NCBI RefSeq assembly: GCF_019175345.1
Contig: NZ_CP077717.1
Coordinates: 1,464,001 to 1,528,000, forward strand
DNA length: 64,000 bases
Direction of reading: 5' to 3'
Source of the DNA: Saccharolobus shibatae B12
GTDB taxonomy: Archaea > Thermoproteota > Thermoprotei_A > Sulfolobales > Sulfolobaceae
A program made the position numbers and the translations under genes. The notes below the pieces were generated by a model. The model was not told the origin of the DNA and did not search any database. It was given only the letters and a program-made list of their open reading frames with translations. Positions 1 through 9,329 of the stretch are shown here, one piece after another. Each line of letters begins with the position of its first letter. Positions within the stretch are counted from its first letter, which is position 1.

Positions 1-910
1 TAACGTATTCCGCCCAAATCTCGTGAGTATACCCTTCTCTTCCCGTGTCCAGCCTAGTAGTGTAGGTGTCTCTAAATGATGCGAAGAATAGCTTAGGCTT
101 TCCGTCTGGCTCTGTGGTGTAATGGGGATGTCCTACTTGAACGAATGAGTCATCTAAACCTAAAAGGGGCATTATTGAACCTTGAAGCATACCAACATTT
201 TTGATGTCTTCAGGTAAGTAGAGTTCATCTATACTAGGCCCTATAAAGGTTTGCAATGCCCATTTAGAAATGGTATCTATTTCAACGAATATTTGAAACC
301 TTGGAATTAATGTCAAGTCTAACACGTCATTACTCCTAGCCCATACTCCCACTTCCCCTAGATCCTCAACTGTCACTTTCTCCAGGTCGTCAATGTTCCT
401 TATTAGAAATAGTTTAACTCCAGATGAATCATCATTTGGACTTACGGCAAATGCGTCATGTAAGTTCCTATATGCACCGGTAGGTCTTATTGGAAATCCC
501 GAATCCTTCTTTAAGTCCTTATTTAAAAGTTTATATCCCTTTAATTTCCATTCCGGGTCGAAGACGAACAAATAAACGTCATTACCGTGTGTTGACGTTA
601 CGTAAAATTCATCCCTAGCCTCATTATAGAATCCCCTCACTGCATTATTACTGTAATTGACTTGACTTGGAAAGTTATAGGGCAGAATCTTCTTAATCGT
701 AGTGTAATCCACGTTTAGACTTCGATCAATTTGCATTACGAACCCTTCCCTCTTTAACCCCATAGGATCAATCCATCCAGTGAACAATAGCCAATGTTTA
801 TCTCTTTTAACGTCATAGATAATGTATGGCGTACCAACTCCTCCCTTAATTTCATTTACAGGTGACTTTTGAGGAAGAATTACGGGTTGAATAGTGGATT
901 GCTCTCTCAT
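1..910 (-). CDS. Partial beta-propeller-like protein, N-terminal 302 residues
   Basis: An open frame runs from ATG at 910 to the window edge without a stop, so only the N-terminal part is present. The protein begins MREQSTIQPVILPQK. It shows repeated short beta-strand blocks such as TPYIIYDVKRDKHWLLFTGW, FYVTSTHGNDVYLFVFDP and HYTTEPDGKPKLFFASFRD, a spacing typical of beta-propellers such as glycoside-hydrolase-like or sugar-binding propellers. No catalytic signature could be fixed and there is no signal peptide, so it is probably cytoplasmic. A TATA-like box (CTTATAAACT on the minus strand, 931-940) lies about 25 bp before the ATG, which fits a leaderless transcript and supports this start. 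Function is unknown. Confidence 0.6.
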   Translation of the reverse strand, partial: MREQSTIQPVILPQKSPVNEIKGGVGTPYIIYDVKRDKHWLLFTGWIDPMGLKREGFVMQIDRSLNVDYTTIKKILPYNFPSQVNYSNNAVRGFYNEARDEFYVTSTHGNDVYLFVFDPEWKLKGYKLLNKDLKKDSGFPIRPTGAYRNLHDAFAVSPNDDSSGVKLFLIRNIDDLEKVTVEDLGEVGVWARSNDVLDLTLIPRFQIFVEIDTISKWALQTFIGPSIDELYLPEDIKNVGMLQGSIMPLLGLDDSFVQVGHPHYTTEPDGKPKLFFASFRDTYTTRLDTGREGYTHEIWAEYV

Positions 911-1182
911 TAATAATATTATGATATAACAGTTTATAAGTAAAACCGCACACCAGTATGGATTTTCTATTGTATATCAAAAATTTACTAAAAGATCACA
1001 TATAGTTGATAATCTAAAGATCGAGGTACTAGAACTAAATATTTTTGAATCTGTGAGACCATTATCTTGAAATATTGAAAATTAGAAGAATTCTCATGAA
1101 CACCCTCTGAAGATGGTAACAGCTTAAAATGAATAAGATTTGTCCTTTTCGATAAAGGGGTTTTACCATTTACTCTTTAAAC

Positions 1183-1311
1183 TGCTTTGTGGACTATCAA
1201 TTTTCTTAGAAGATGTTAAGCTCATTAAGTTTTCTTAAATTAAAATCAACCGTTGTTTTAAAAGTAAGTTCAGCGTTAAATCAGATAAAAATTGAAGTAA
1301 CCCACAAAGTA
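1183..1311. mobile_element. 129-bp MITE, family A, with 9-bp target duplication
   Basis: The element starts TGCTTTGTGG and ends CCCACAAAGTA, which are imperfect terminal inverted repeats. It is flanked by the direct repeat TCTTTAAAC at 1174-1182 and 1312-1320. Related copies lie at 19780-19904, 31674-31802 and 35591-35719. It codes for nothing and fills most of the gap 911-1358. A full-length IS would have to mobilise it in trans. Confidence 0.75.
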
Positions 1312-1358
1312 TCTTTAAACGAAAAGTTTATATATTATAGTCTTATGAGACTATTCCC

Positions 1359-2507
1359 GTGAGACTATATCTCAGAAGACAAGAAGAGAATAAAATTGCA
1401 GGCATAAAGAACTGGACGCTAATTTACGGTAGAAGAAAAACAGGCAAAACTACATTAGTTAAGAGTGCATTGAAATACGACACTTATATTATAATAGGAG
1501 ACGTAAATAACGCAATAACTCAAAGCGATGAAATAGTAAGAATTGAAAAGGCATTGGAAGAGGTAAAGAGAACTCTAAAGAATGGAGGAATAGCGGTAAT
1601 TGACGAATTCCAAAGATTGCCAGAGATATATTGGTCTCTAATTGCCAGTTGGGCGCCTTCCGGTATATTGGTAGCTATTGGCTCAAGTTACGGGATTGTC
1701 AATAAGATCTTTGATAGAAATAGCCCCTTGTTAGGGATTTTCACACCTTTAGAAATAGGTCTAATCTCATATGAAGACGTGTTGTCACAACTTAACGACC
1801 CAGTCTTATCGGTACTTTACAGAGACCCTTGGATAATTCCCTTCATAGAAAGTTACGATGAGTTAAAGAAGAGAATAAAGGAGTTTTCACTAGTTGCAAA
1901 GGGTTTAATAGGAGAGGTTTTCAAAGAGGAGGAAAGACAACTCACAGATCTATATTACAAAATATTGTTAACCTTAGGGGAAGGTGTATGGAGGAGTAAG
2001 GAAATCGCTGGAATAATACAAAGGGAAGAACCAACAGTCGCATCAATGATAAATAAATTGGCTAAAATGGGGCTGGTAAGTAAGATTCTCACGTTAGGAA
2101 AAGAGAACTATTACAAGGTATCTTCCCCTCCCCTTTCCTTAATTTTGTATGCCGAAAGTAAGTATATGGTAAGCGAAAGGGATGCGTTGATAGAGGAACT
2201 ACCCATTGGAAGGGAAGTCCAGTTTTCAATAGGAGAAATGTTAGCTAAGTACTTTGGAGGCCAACTTTACTATTCTCCTAAAGAGGACATAGATGTTGTA
2301 ATAGTTAAGAAAAAGAAGCCAGTATGGGCTTTTGAAATTAAGATGGGAGAAATTACTAAAAGTGAAGCATTAAATAGTATAAAGAGGATGAGTAAGGTAA
2401 GCGAAAGGGTTGGTTTTGTCAGTTTAAAGGAGAAACCAGATGATTATGGTGACTTGAATTTAGGTCCTAAGGAGTTAATGCAAATCGCAAAGGAGTTATC
2501 TAGTTAA
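1359..2507 (+). CDS. Archaeal AAA ATPase with wHTH and PD-(D/E)XK-like C-terminus
   Basis: An archaeal-type STAND/AAA ATPase. Walker A is GRRKTGKTTLV near residues 25-35 and Walker B is IAVIDEF near 78-84. A winged-helix segment near 195-250 contains REEPTVASMINKLAKMGLV. The C-terminus (about 300-330) has DIDVVI followed by WAFEIK, the D...ExK spacing of a DUF234/PD-(D/E)XK-like domain. It is probably a cytoplasmic regulatory or defence ATPase. The start is GTG, because the ATG at 1345 meets a stop after five codons. A TATA-like stretch (TTTATATATT, 1327-1336) sits about 27 bp upstream. An inverted pair TATAGTCT/AGACTATA brackets the start and could be an operator. The nurA-like gene follows 41 bp later on the same strand, so the two may be co-transcribed. 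Confidence 0.75.
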   Translation: MRLYLRRQEENKIAGIKNWTLIYGRRKTGKTTLVKSALKYDTYIIIGDVNNAITQSDEIVRIEKALEEVKRTLKNGGIAVIDEFQRLPEIYWSLIASWAPSGILVAIGSSYGIVNKIFDRNSPLLGIFTPLEIGLISYEDVLSQLNDPVLSVLYRDPWIIPFIESYDELKKRIKEFSLVAKGLIGEVFKEEERQLTDLYYKILLTLGEGVWRSKEIAGIIQREEPTVASMINKLAKMGLVSKILTLGKENYYKVSSPPLSLILYAESKYMVSERDALIEELPIGREVQFSIGEMLAKYFGGQLYYSPKEDIDVVIVKKKKPVWAFEIKMGEITKSEALNSIKRMSKVSERVGFVSLKEKPDDYGDLNLGPKELMQIAKELSS

Positions 2508-2548
2508 GAGAAGAAGAAATATTACTTTCAACTACCACACTCTATATA

Positions 2549-3733
2549 ATGGAATGGAAGATAAGGATTAAGGAGGTAATCGAAAAGATCGCTACGGCAA
2601 AGAGGAGGATGCCAGAGGTTAGGGTAGATAATGAGGGAAACCCAGAACATGAAATTGAGGAGAGAATAATGACGATAGAACTACTTAGTGAAAAGGTAAA
2701 GCCTGAAGTCTACCCCTTGGATTACTTTAAGTATGATAGTAATAAGAGAATTGCCTCCTTAGATTCCTCATCTAGGTATTTAAGGGACCACTCCGTCAAC
2801 ACCTGTCTTGTTGGGTTGTCAATTTATAGTAATAAAAAGGGGTTCATTGACGGTCCATACACAATAAATACTCCCTACATGGGGATAAGTAGCTATGAGG
2901 ACATCTTAAAGGCAATTAACGTCAATGACATTTACATTAGGACTAAGAACGTCATAGGCTACTATTACGTGAACGAACCTAGAAACGAGTACAAAATAGA
3001 TGACATAGCTGATGAGATCAGAACTGAGGCAGAAAATATAGGTTTGAAAGAGGTAATTGACGATCATGATATAGTAATAGTTGACGGTCCCATTTATCCA
3101 ACACCCCTAGAGTTAACTGAGGAATTGGAAGTCACAAGTGAGGCTAGAAGGAAGCACAAAATCGCGTATGCGAAGCTTGTGAACGATAGGATAAAAACTC
3201 TAAACGTCAAAGTCATTGGAGTGGTTAAGAGGTTGGAGAACTCCAAGAAGCTCGTAAATGAGAAGAAGATCACAGAATTGCTGGGAATAGAGAACAGAAA
3301 CGTTAAGGATAATACTGTATTGGAATTAATAGATGAAAAAGTGTGTAGAAAGAGTAATTACCCATATATTTGCATCATAGGTCCCTTCAAGATAGAATAC
3401 GCGATACAGGTTGAGGACGAGAACGGAAGTAAGGTTATTGAAAAGGTTCCACCTAAATACGCCTATTACGTTATAATGAGGAGACCCTATTTTCCTCCTA
3501 GCTTTTTGAGGATAGAAAGTATAAGTGATAAAATGGACTTATCCCCAGTTCTCTCAAGAATAACCGAGAACAATCTATTACCAACTTACATTGAGATCGT
3601 GGATAAAAGGAGTAAGAGGATATCAGCTTCCCTCTTCATTTACGCTTATGAAATCGCGTCAAATAACCTGAACGTAATTCACGACGATAAGATGACCTAC
3701 GCCAACGTTTTCCAGCAATTCCTAACTAGTTAA
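2549..3733 (+). CDS. nurA: NurA-domain nuclease (second nurA-type locus)
   Basis: Matches the NurA 5'-3' nuclease fold. SLDSSSR near residue 69-75 carries the first metal-binding Asp, IVIVDGPIYPTP near 175-186 carries the second acidic motif, and GVVKRLENS near 224-232 precedes the C-terminal part. At 394 residues it is longer than canonical Sulfolobus NurA (about 330-340), with an N-terminal helical extension. In archaea NurA works with the HerA translocase in DNA-end resection, usually next to mre11-rad50. Here it lies convergent with a HerA-like gene (3776-5581) and no mre11 or rad50 is visible, so this looks like a paralogous or accessory pair. Family call is strong; a repair versus defence role is inferred. 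Confidence 0.8.
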   Translation: MEWKIRIKEVIEKIATAKRRMPEVRVDNEGNPEHEIEERIMTIELLSEKVKPEVYPLDYFKYDSNKRIASLDSSSRYLRDHSVNTCLVGLSIYSNKKGFIDGPYTINTPYMGISSYEDILKAINVNDIYIRTKNVIGYYYVNEPRNEYKIDDIADEIRTEAENIGLKEVIDDHDIVIVDGPIYPTPLELTEELEVTSEARRKHKIAYAKLVNDRIKTLNVKVIGVVKRLENSKKLVNEKKITELLGIENRNVKDNTVLELIDEKVCRKSNYPYICIIGPFKIEYAIQVEDENGSKVIEKVPPKYAYYVIMRRPYFPPSFLRIESISDKMDLSPVLSRITENNLLPTYIEIVDKRSKRISASLFIYAYEIASNNLNVIHDDKMTYANVFQQFLTS

Positions 3734-3775
3734 AAGTTGCAGTAAGAGTTTTAGCTTTCAACTCCTCTACAGCTC

Positions 3776-5581
3776 TTAACTAGTTAAAAGGGTCTTTATT
3801 GGTATTTCACTGAAGTTAATTGAATACACAATACCCAACCCCGGAATTGCGTGTTTTAGGAAATCCTCGTACTCCTCTAATCCTATTCTTCTCAACACGT
3901 GACTTTCATTCCTCATTACCACTTTAGTATTGGCTAACTGTAAAACTAGTGGATTCAGATCCTCTGGAACGTGGGTAGCTAACACAACACCCATATTCCT
4001 TACTCTACCTAACCTCATTACCCTATTTATCAACCCCTCAACTATGTCCTTTGACACGTTCTCAGAGTCAGTCTGCGGAAAATATTCGTGAGCTTCATCC
4101 ATGATTATTAACGATAGTTTAGTGTCTTGATGCTTCTTATACAGTTCATCTTTCCAAGCGAAGAAGTCTTCCAATACCTTATATGCAATAGTTGCGACGG
4201 CCTCGATTGAAGCAGACTTCTCCATAACCCAGCTCAAGTCAACAACCACGTCATCATTTGGTATCTTATCCGGTCTGAAATCAACTGTTCCTGGGACTGT
4301 GAATATTCCATAACTTTCGTAAGCCTTCAATGTCCTAACTATAACGTCTTGCGTTGAGTAGGCTAACTCAAGTTCCTTCATTACACTACGTAACATCTTA
4401 CCCATGTGGAAAGTTAACGTCTTAGTCTTAGGATCATAGGCAACTTCATCTTTACTAAAATTTGAACTAATGCTAATGCCACTTAGAGTAACACTTATAT
4501 TACCTATAAGTTTCCCCGGAGTTAGATTGTCCCTTAACATGGATGCGATCTCGTAATCTGTCAATACCCTATTGATCTTGTCCTTTAGTGAGTACCTAAT
4601 CTTATCCAGCAATTCGTCAATAATGGCTTCCCAGTACATGGAGGCTCTCGCAGTGAAGTAAGGGGTTATCTTATTGAAGTTCCTTAGATTATCGTAAAAG
4701 TTTATGGAATAGGGAACTACGAACACATCGTGATTGTTACACTTGACGAAAGCTCCGTAACCGTTTACTACATTAATGGTGTTAGGATCACATCCATACC
4801 AGTTGGCGAAATCCTCAACGTGGTCTTGAATTGAAACCTTACTATTGGGTTCTTCAACGACTGGCATTAAAACGGAGAAGTCTTTCCTACCCTTTAGGAA
4901 ATTAACGAAGTCCCCTTGCCTATCGAAGATCAAAGTACTCTTATCAATGTCTTGGCTGGAAATTATCGTCTTAAGTAAAGTGGTCTTACCGGATCCAGTT
5001 GTACCTAAAATTAAGGTGTGATGTCTTAAGGCGTATTGGTCAAGTCTAACCTCAGCCTCAATCTCCTCTCCCCCAGAAAATATTTTTCCAATCACTATAC
5101 CGTTTTCTGGAATCCTCAAAATTCTCTCAATTAAATTAGGGTTTGGGATGAACACTGGACTTTGAGGGTCGATGGGTGAAACAGCTGGCCTAATCTTATC
5201 TCCCTCCATTTCCGCAATTGGTCTCAAGGCTATGTAAGTGGTTGTAACAATGGTAGAGGGATCCCTAGGGTAAGTTAATTCTCTTATTCCCAGTCTAGCT
5301 AAGGCGTCAGCTCTACTAATGGAGTAAACTTGCCCAAGCATTATGATTGGTTTTATGATACTCCTTATCGCTAGGTATTGACCCCTCTTTATATCGCTGT
5401 TCTGATAATTATCGAAAAGTATGTCAACTCCTACTAACTCGTTCTCGTTAACGGTAACTGTCTCATACCTAGTTACCCTTCCAATTATTGTTCCGTATTT
5501 ACTTGCCTCATTCTCGGCATCATCGAGCTTTTTCCTTAGTTCATCAATAACGTTTTCTAAATCCCTTTCCTCTGATGACAT
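3776..5581 (-). CDS. HerA-type DNA translocase ATPase, paralogue
   Basis: A 601-residue hexameric-type HerA/FtsK-family ATPase. The N-terminus has a short coiled coil and a beta-barrel (HAS-like) region, followed by Walker [15 protein letters not shown] near residue 192-205 and Walker [13 protein letters not shown] near 490. The arginine-finger region [15 protein letters not shown] follows. It is about 100 residues longer than canonical archaeal HerA, with the extra length between the Walker motifs. HerA pumps DNA for NurA. The gene faces nurA tail to tail with a 42-bp gap, and both genes end in similar CTAACTAGTT/TTAACTAGTT sequence. The start ATG at 5581 is preceded by AT-rich sequence. It probably acts on DNA ends with the NurA at 2549, as an accessory repair or antiviral pair. 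Confidence 0.8.
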   Translation of the reverse strand: MSSEERDLENVIDELRKKLDDAENEASKYGTIIGRVTRYETVTVNENELVGVDILFDNYQNSDIKRGQYLAIRSIIKPIIMLGQVYSISRADALARLGIRELTYPRDPSTIVTTTYIALRPIAEMEGDKIRPAVSPIDPQSPVFIPNPNLIERILRIPENGIVIGKIFSGGEEIEAEVRLDQYALRHHTLILGTTGSGKTTLLKTIISSQDIDKSTLIFDRQGDFVNFLKGRKDFSVLMPVVEEPNSKVSIQDHVEDFANWYGCDPNTINVVNGYGAFVKCNNHDVFVVPYSINFYDNLRNFNKITPYFTARASMYWEAIIDELLDKIRYSLKDKINRVLTDYEIASMLRDNLTPGKLIGNISVTLSGISISSNFSKDEVAYDPKTKTLTFHMGKMLRSVMKELELAYSTQDVIVRTLKAYESYGIFTVPGTVDFRPDKIPNDDVVVDLSWVMEKSASIEAVATIAYKVLEDFFAWKDELYKKHQDTKLSLIIMDEAHEYFPQTDSENVSKDIVEGLINRVMRLGRVRNMGVVLATHVPEDLNPLVLQLANTKVVMRNESHVLRRIGLEEYEDFLKHAIPGLGIVYSINFSEIPIKTLLTS

Positions 5582-5633
5582 AAATATAAGGTTGAAGAAT
5601 AGAAATTAAAATTTTACTCGAGTTAAAAACGCT

Positions 5634-6035
5634 TTACCTTCTCGTCATGGGTGTATCAAAGTAGGAACCATAGCTTACAAGAAGGTATTTGAAAATCTCG
5701 TAATAGTCCTTTCTAATCCAATACCTAAAGAAGTTCATAACGTTATCCTCAATCTCAACCTCAACGTTATTCCTCAAAACGTAAATGTCAAAAGTTGATA
5801 GGCTAACACTTTTAATTACCTCAACTATGCCTTGACTAACTAACCTCTTCAGTGTTTCCTTAAGGTTTAGGGAATAGGGACCAAAAATACTTGGCGTGAA
5901 GTCTAGGTTTAACTCAACTCCTAGCTCCTTTTCTAGTAAGAACATTATGAACTGTATTTCATTTAGCGTAAGTTTAGCCTCATCCTCCCAACTAGCTTTC
6001 AGCAAGGCTAATAGGTACTTTTCACTCTCTTCCAT
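5634..6035 (-). CDS. Small YwgA/DUF4065-like winged-helix protein
   Basis: A 133-residue soluble protein upstream of and co-directional with the HerA-like gene (52-bp gap), so probably in its transcription unit. The arrangement LTLNEIQFIMFLLEKELG, then PSIFGPYSLNLKETLKRLVSQGIVE, resembles the 'Lxk..yll ... yGPys..l...l..L...Gli' pattern of YwgA and SocA/DUF4065-like proteins, which often sit in defence or toxin-antitoxin loci. I see no catalytic residues. Family resemblance is moderate and its role, perhaps adaptor or antitoxin of the HerA unit, is inferred. Confidence 0.5.
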   Translation of the reverse strand: MEESEKYLLALLKASWEDEAKLTLNEIQFIMFLLEKELGVELNLDFTPSIFGPYSLNLKETLKRLVSQGIVEVIKSVSLSTFDIYVLRNNVEVEIEDNVMNFFRYWIRKDYYEIFKYLLVSYGSYFDTPMTRR

Positions 6036-6341
<306 letters not shown>

Positions 6342-7553
6342 CTAACTTCCTTTAGCCACCTCCAATAGTACTCTTCCTAACACTTTTATTGAATCCAATA
6401 AATCTTTAACGTAAACGAACTCATCTGTAGCATGTGCTAACTCAATTCTTCCTGGACCGTAATTAATACTCTTTATTCCCTCACTTACAGTAAACCTAAT
6501 ATCGAAAGTCCCTGCAGATAAAACAACATTGGGATCAACTCCCCTAACCTCCTTTATACTCTTCCTCAGAGCTTCTATTAGCCTCTTATCCTCACTTACT
6601 ACGGTATCGACAGCGTAAAACTCATCGTAATCAAACTTAACGCCAGTCTCACTACTCACATTCCTTAATACACGTAAAATGCTCTCCCTAACCTCATCAA
6701 TTCTCTCTTCTGGGATCAATCTCCTAACTATGCTGAACTCACAGTAATCGGCTACAGTGTTAACCCAAGTACCACACTTAACGGTACCTACCAATATTGA
6801 CGGCTTCTTACCAGCCTCTGGTGTAATGTTGTACTTTGAGGTAATGTTGGGTAAGGAAGCGTAAAGCCTTTCAATCATAATTGCTGAAGCCTTGACTGCG
6901 TCAATTCCCAACTGAGGAAAACCTCCATGGCTCTTCTTCCCATATACCTTAACCACAGCCCAGATTGCACCCCTATGACCATTACAAATGTTATCTGGTC
7001 CAGTGGGTTCCGTGAATATTACGTAATCTGCGTTTTTCTTGTAAATTTCCCTTAAGCAATAGGTACCAGCATTTTTATTCCCCACAGTCTCTTCATCTGG
7101 GACAAACGTCTGTATAATTTTCACATTAGGGGATAATAGTTTAGCCCTCTTTAACATTTCCACAGCGTAAATTTGGGCAACTATTCCAGACTTCATATCA
7201 GAGGCTCCCCTACCGTAAACCTTACCATCCTTTTCAATACCCTCATAGGGGTTAACGCTCCATCCTTCACCTGCAGGAACGACATCGTAATGTCCATTAA
7301 ACGCAATCCTTACGTTACCGTTACCAAGATAACCTATTAGATTTGGTCTATTACCACTTCCGAACCTGACAAGTTCCTTATCGCCCTCAATTATCTCCGT
7401 TTTATACCCAAACTCCTCCAACTTATCCCTCAGCATGCTAACAATTTTATCGTAATTTAAGCCCGGGGGATTTTCCGTTGGAATCCTTATCAACTGCTTT
7501 AAGAACTCCACGATCTCATCCTTAGACGCCTCAACGATTTCATCCAATATCAT
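6342..7553 (-). CDS. M20-family metallopeptidase/deacylase (ArgE/DapE/CPG2 type)
   Basis: A 403-residue zinc hydrolase with all the family landmarks in order: FNGHYDVVPAGEGW (first zinc His and following Asp), GRGASDMKSG (bridging Asp), PDEETVGN (general-base Glu and metal Glu), FTEPT, the dimerisation-domain KSHGG, and a C-terminal LAHATDEFV carrying the last zinc His. It removes an acyl group or terminal residue from small amides and peptides. The substrate cannot be told from sequence; lysine/arginine biosynthesis in Sulfolobus uses related LysK-type enzymes, but no lys or arg genes are nearby. It appears monocistronic. The ATG at 7553 follows an AT-rich leader. Confidence 0.85.
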   Translation of the reverse strand: MILDEIVEASKDEIVEFLKQLIRIPTENPPGLNYDKIVSMLRDKLEEFGYKTEIIEGDKELVRFGSGNRPNLIGYLGNGNVRIAFNGHYDVVPAGEGWSVNPYEGIEKDGKVYGRGASDMKSGIVAQIYAVEMLKRAKLLSPNVKIIQTFVPDEETVGNKNAGTYCLREIYKKNADYVIFTEPTGPDNICNGHRGAIWAVVKVYGKKSHGGFPQLGIDAVKASAIMIERLYASLPNITSKYNITPEAGKKPSILVGTVKCGTWVNTVADYCEFSIVRRLIPEERIDEVRESILRVLRNVSSETGVKFDYDEFYAVDTVVSEDKRLIEALRKSIKEVRGVDPNVVLSAGTFDIRFTVSEGIKSINYGPGRIELAHATDEFVYVKDLLDSIKVLGRVLLEVAKGS

Positions 7554-7610
7554 ATATTCATAACTGTACAGGAAGGTATTTAAACTGTGTTAAGTGATTT
7601 ACAAAAAATG

Positions 7611-7735
7611 GGGGTTAAGGGGGCGGAAAGCCTCGCCTCTCTGAGGCGGGGACGGATAGCCCCCTTTGAATCCCTATCTTTATAACTTTATAACTAAAGG
7701 CCTCACTGACGGTGAGGAAGCCAGAGGCTATTGAC
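7611..7735. ncRNA. Two G/C-rich hairpins resembling an IS200/IS605 right end
   Basis: In an otherwise AT-rich gap there are two compact stem-loops. In the first, GGGGGC (7619-7624) pairs with GCCCCC (7659-7664) and encloses the perfect hairpin CGCCTC-TCT-GAGGCG (7634-7648). In the second, CCTCAC (about 7701-7706) pairs with GTGAGG (about 7712-7717) inside AAGGCCTCAC...AGCCAGAGGC. GAAAGCC-hairpin-GG blocks followed by TTGA are typical of archaeal TnpB element tails, where they double as transposon end and guide-RNA (omega RNA) scaffold. No tnpB is adjacent. It is either a decayed element end or a stand-alone structured RNA. Both options are inference. Confidence 0.4.
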
Positions 7736-7754
7736 TTGGTGAACGAAAAGTCCT

Positions 7755-8480
<726 letters not shown>

Positions 8481-8495
8481 GAGAGTATATTGCAT

Positions 8496-8833
8496 TACGG
8501 TTTAATAAGATTTTAATACTGTCTAAAATTAAATAGAACTGAGAGATGAGTGTCTTTTAGACGCTTTAGCCTTATATCCTCTCTTCTTAATTATATTGAC
8601 AAATCGATTTAGAAAAAATTCCCGTAGTTCTCACCTTTTATGAGATAGGGAAAGCAATTTGGAAAGAATACTATTTGGACAAGAAGCTGATTCCTCGCTA
8701 CCTCAATGAGGCTAGGCTTTCGACGTTTTGTATTATAACTAAACCTAATAGTATTTCTAGAATTCTCTCCATAACAGATTATTTTCAACTGATTCGTACA
8801 CATCTTTAATTACTTGTATAGAGCTTATTTACT
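8496..8833. other. Intergenic, nothing recognised
   Basis: Only short overlapping frames without family resemblance occur here. The downstream edge carries the probable promoter of the VKOR-family gene (CTTTAATTAC near 8804, about 26 bp before GTG 8834). Confidence 0.4.
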
Positions 8834-9274
8834 GTGATTATCTTGAAAGCTAACAAAATCGATTACCTATTTATCCTTTTTGGGCTCCTAGGACTAGGTG
8901 CAATGATATACTCTTACCTATCCTTTGGCTTAGATGTGGTAAGTAGGAACAGTTGTACCATAAATTCTGTAATAAGCTGTTCATCAGTTGAAACTAGTAT
9001 ATACTCGACGTTTCTAGGTATAAAACTATACTATTACGGAATGGCTTACTTTTCCGCCATTATAGTACTCTCCTTACTTGTCGTAAAGGAAATAAGAATA
9101 AATATAACCGGTTACCTAATTTCCCTTCTGAGTATCATAGCCTCTATCATATCAGTTTACTTAATATACACTGAAATATTCTTGTTGGGGCACATATGTA
9201 TATTATGCACATTAGCACATGTCTCAATTTTCAGCCTGCTGATCCTCTCCGTGATTAAGTTCAGGTTCATTTAG
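8834..9274 (+). CDS. VKOR-family membrane thiol oxidoreductase
   Basis: A 146-residue protein with four or five hydrophobic helices. The vitamin-K-epoxide-reductase pattern is complete: the extracytoplasmic loop pair C41 and C49 (CTINSVISC), then the active-site CILC at C122-C125 near the end of a later helix. In archaea lacking DsbB, VKOR homologues reoxidise a DsbA-like protein and so drive disulfide formation in exported or intracellular proteins. No fused thioredoxin domain is present and no dsbA-like partner is adjacent. The start is GTG 8834, with a TATA-like box about 26 bp before it. It is probably transcribed alone. Confidence 0.85.
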   Translation: MIILKANKIDYLFILFGLLGLGAMIYSYLSFGLDVVSRNSCTINSVISCSSVETSIYSTFLGIKLYYYGMAYFSAIIVLSLLVVKEIRINITGYLISLLSIIASIISVYLIYTEIFLLGHICILCTLAHVSIFSLLILSVIKFRFI

Positions 9275-9329
9275 TGGTGTTAGTCAACAAGGGCGAACTC
9301 TTTTTTACTTAATCAACCTAATATATTAC

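Noticed and set aside
393-575. Plus-strand 60-residue frame
   Set aside because: It lies antisense within the clearly coding minus-strand beta-propeller gene that runs off the window start.
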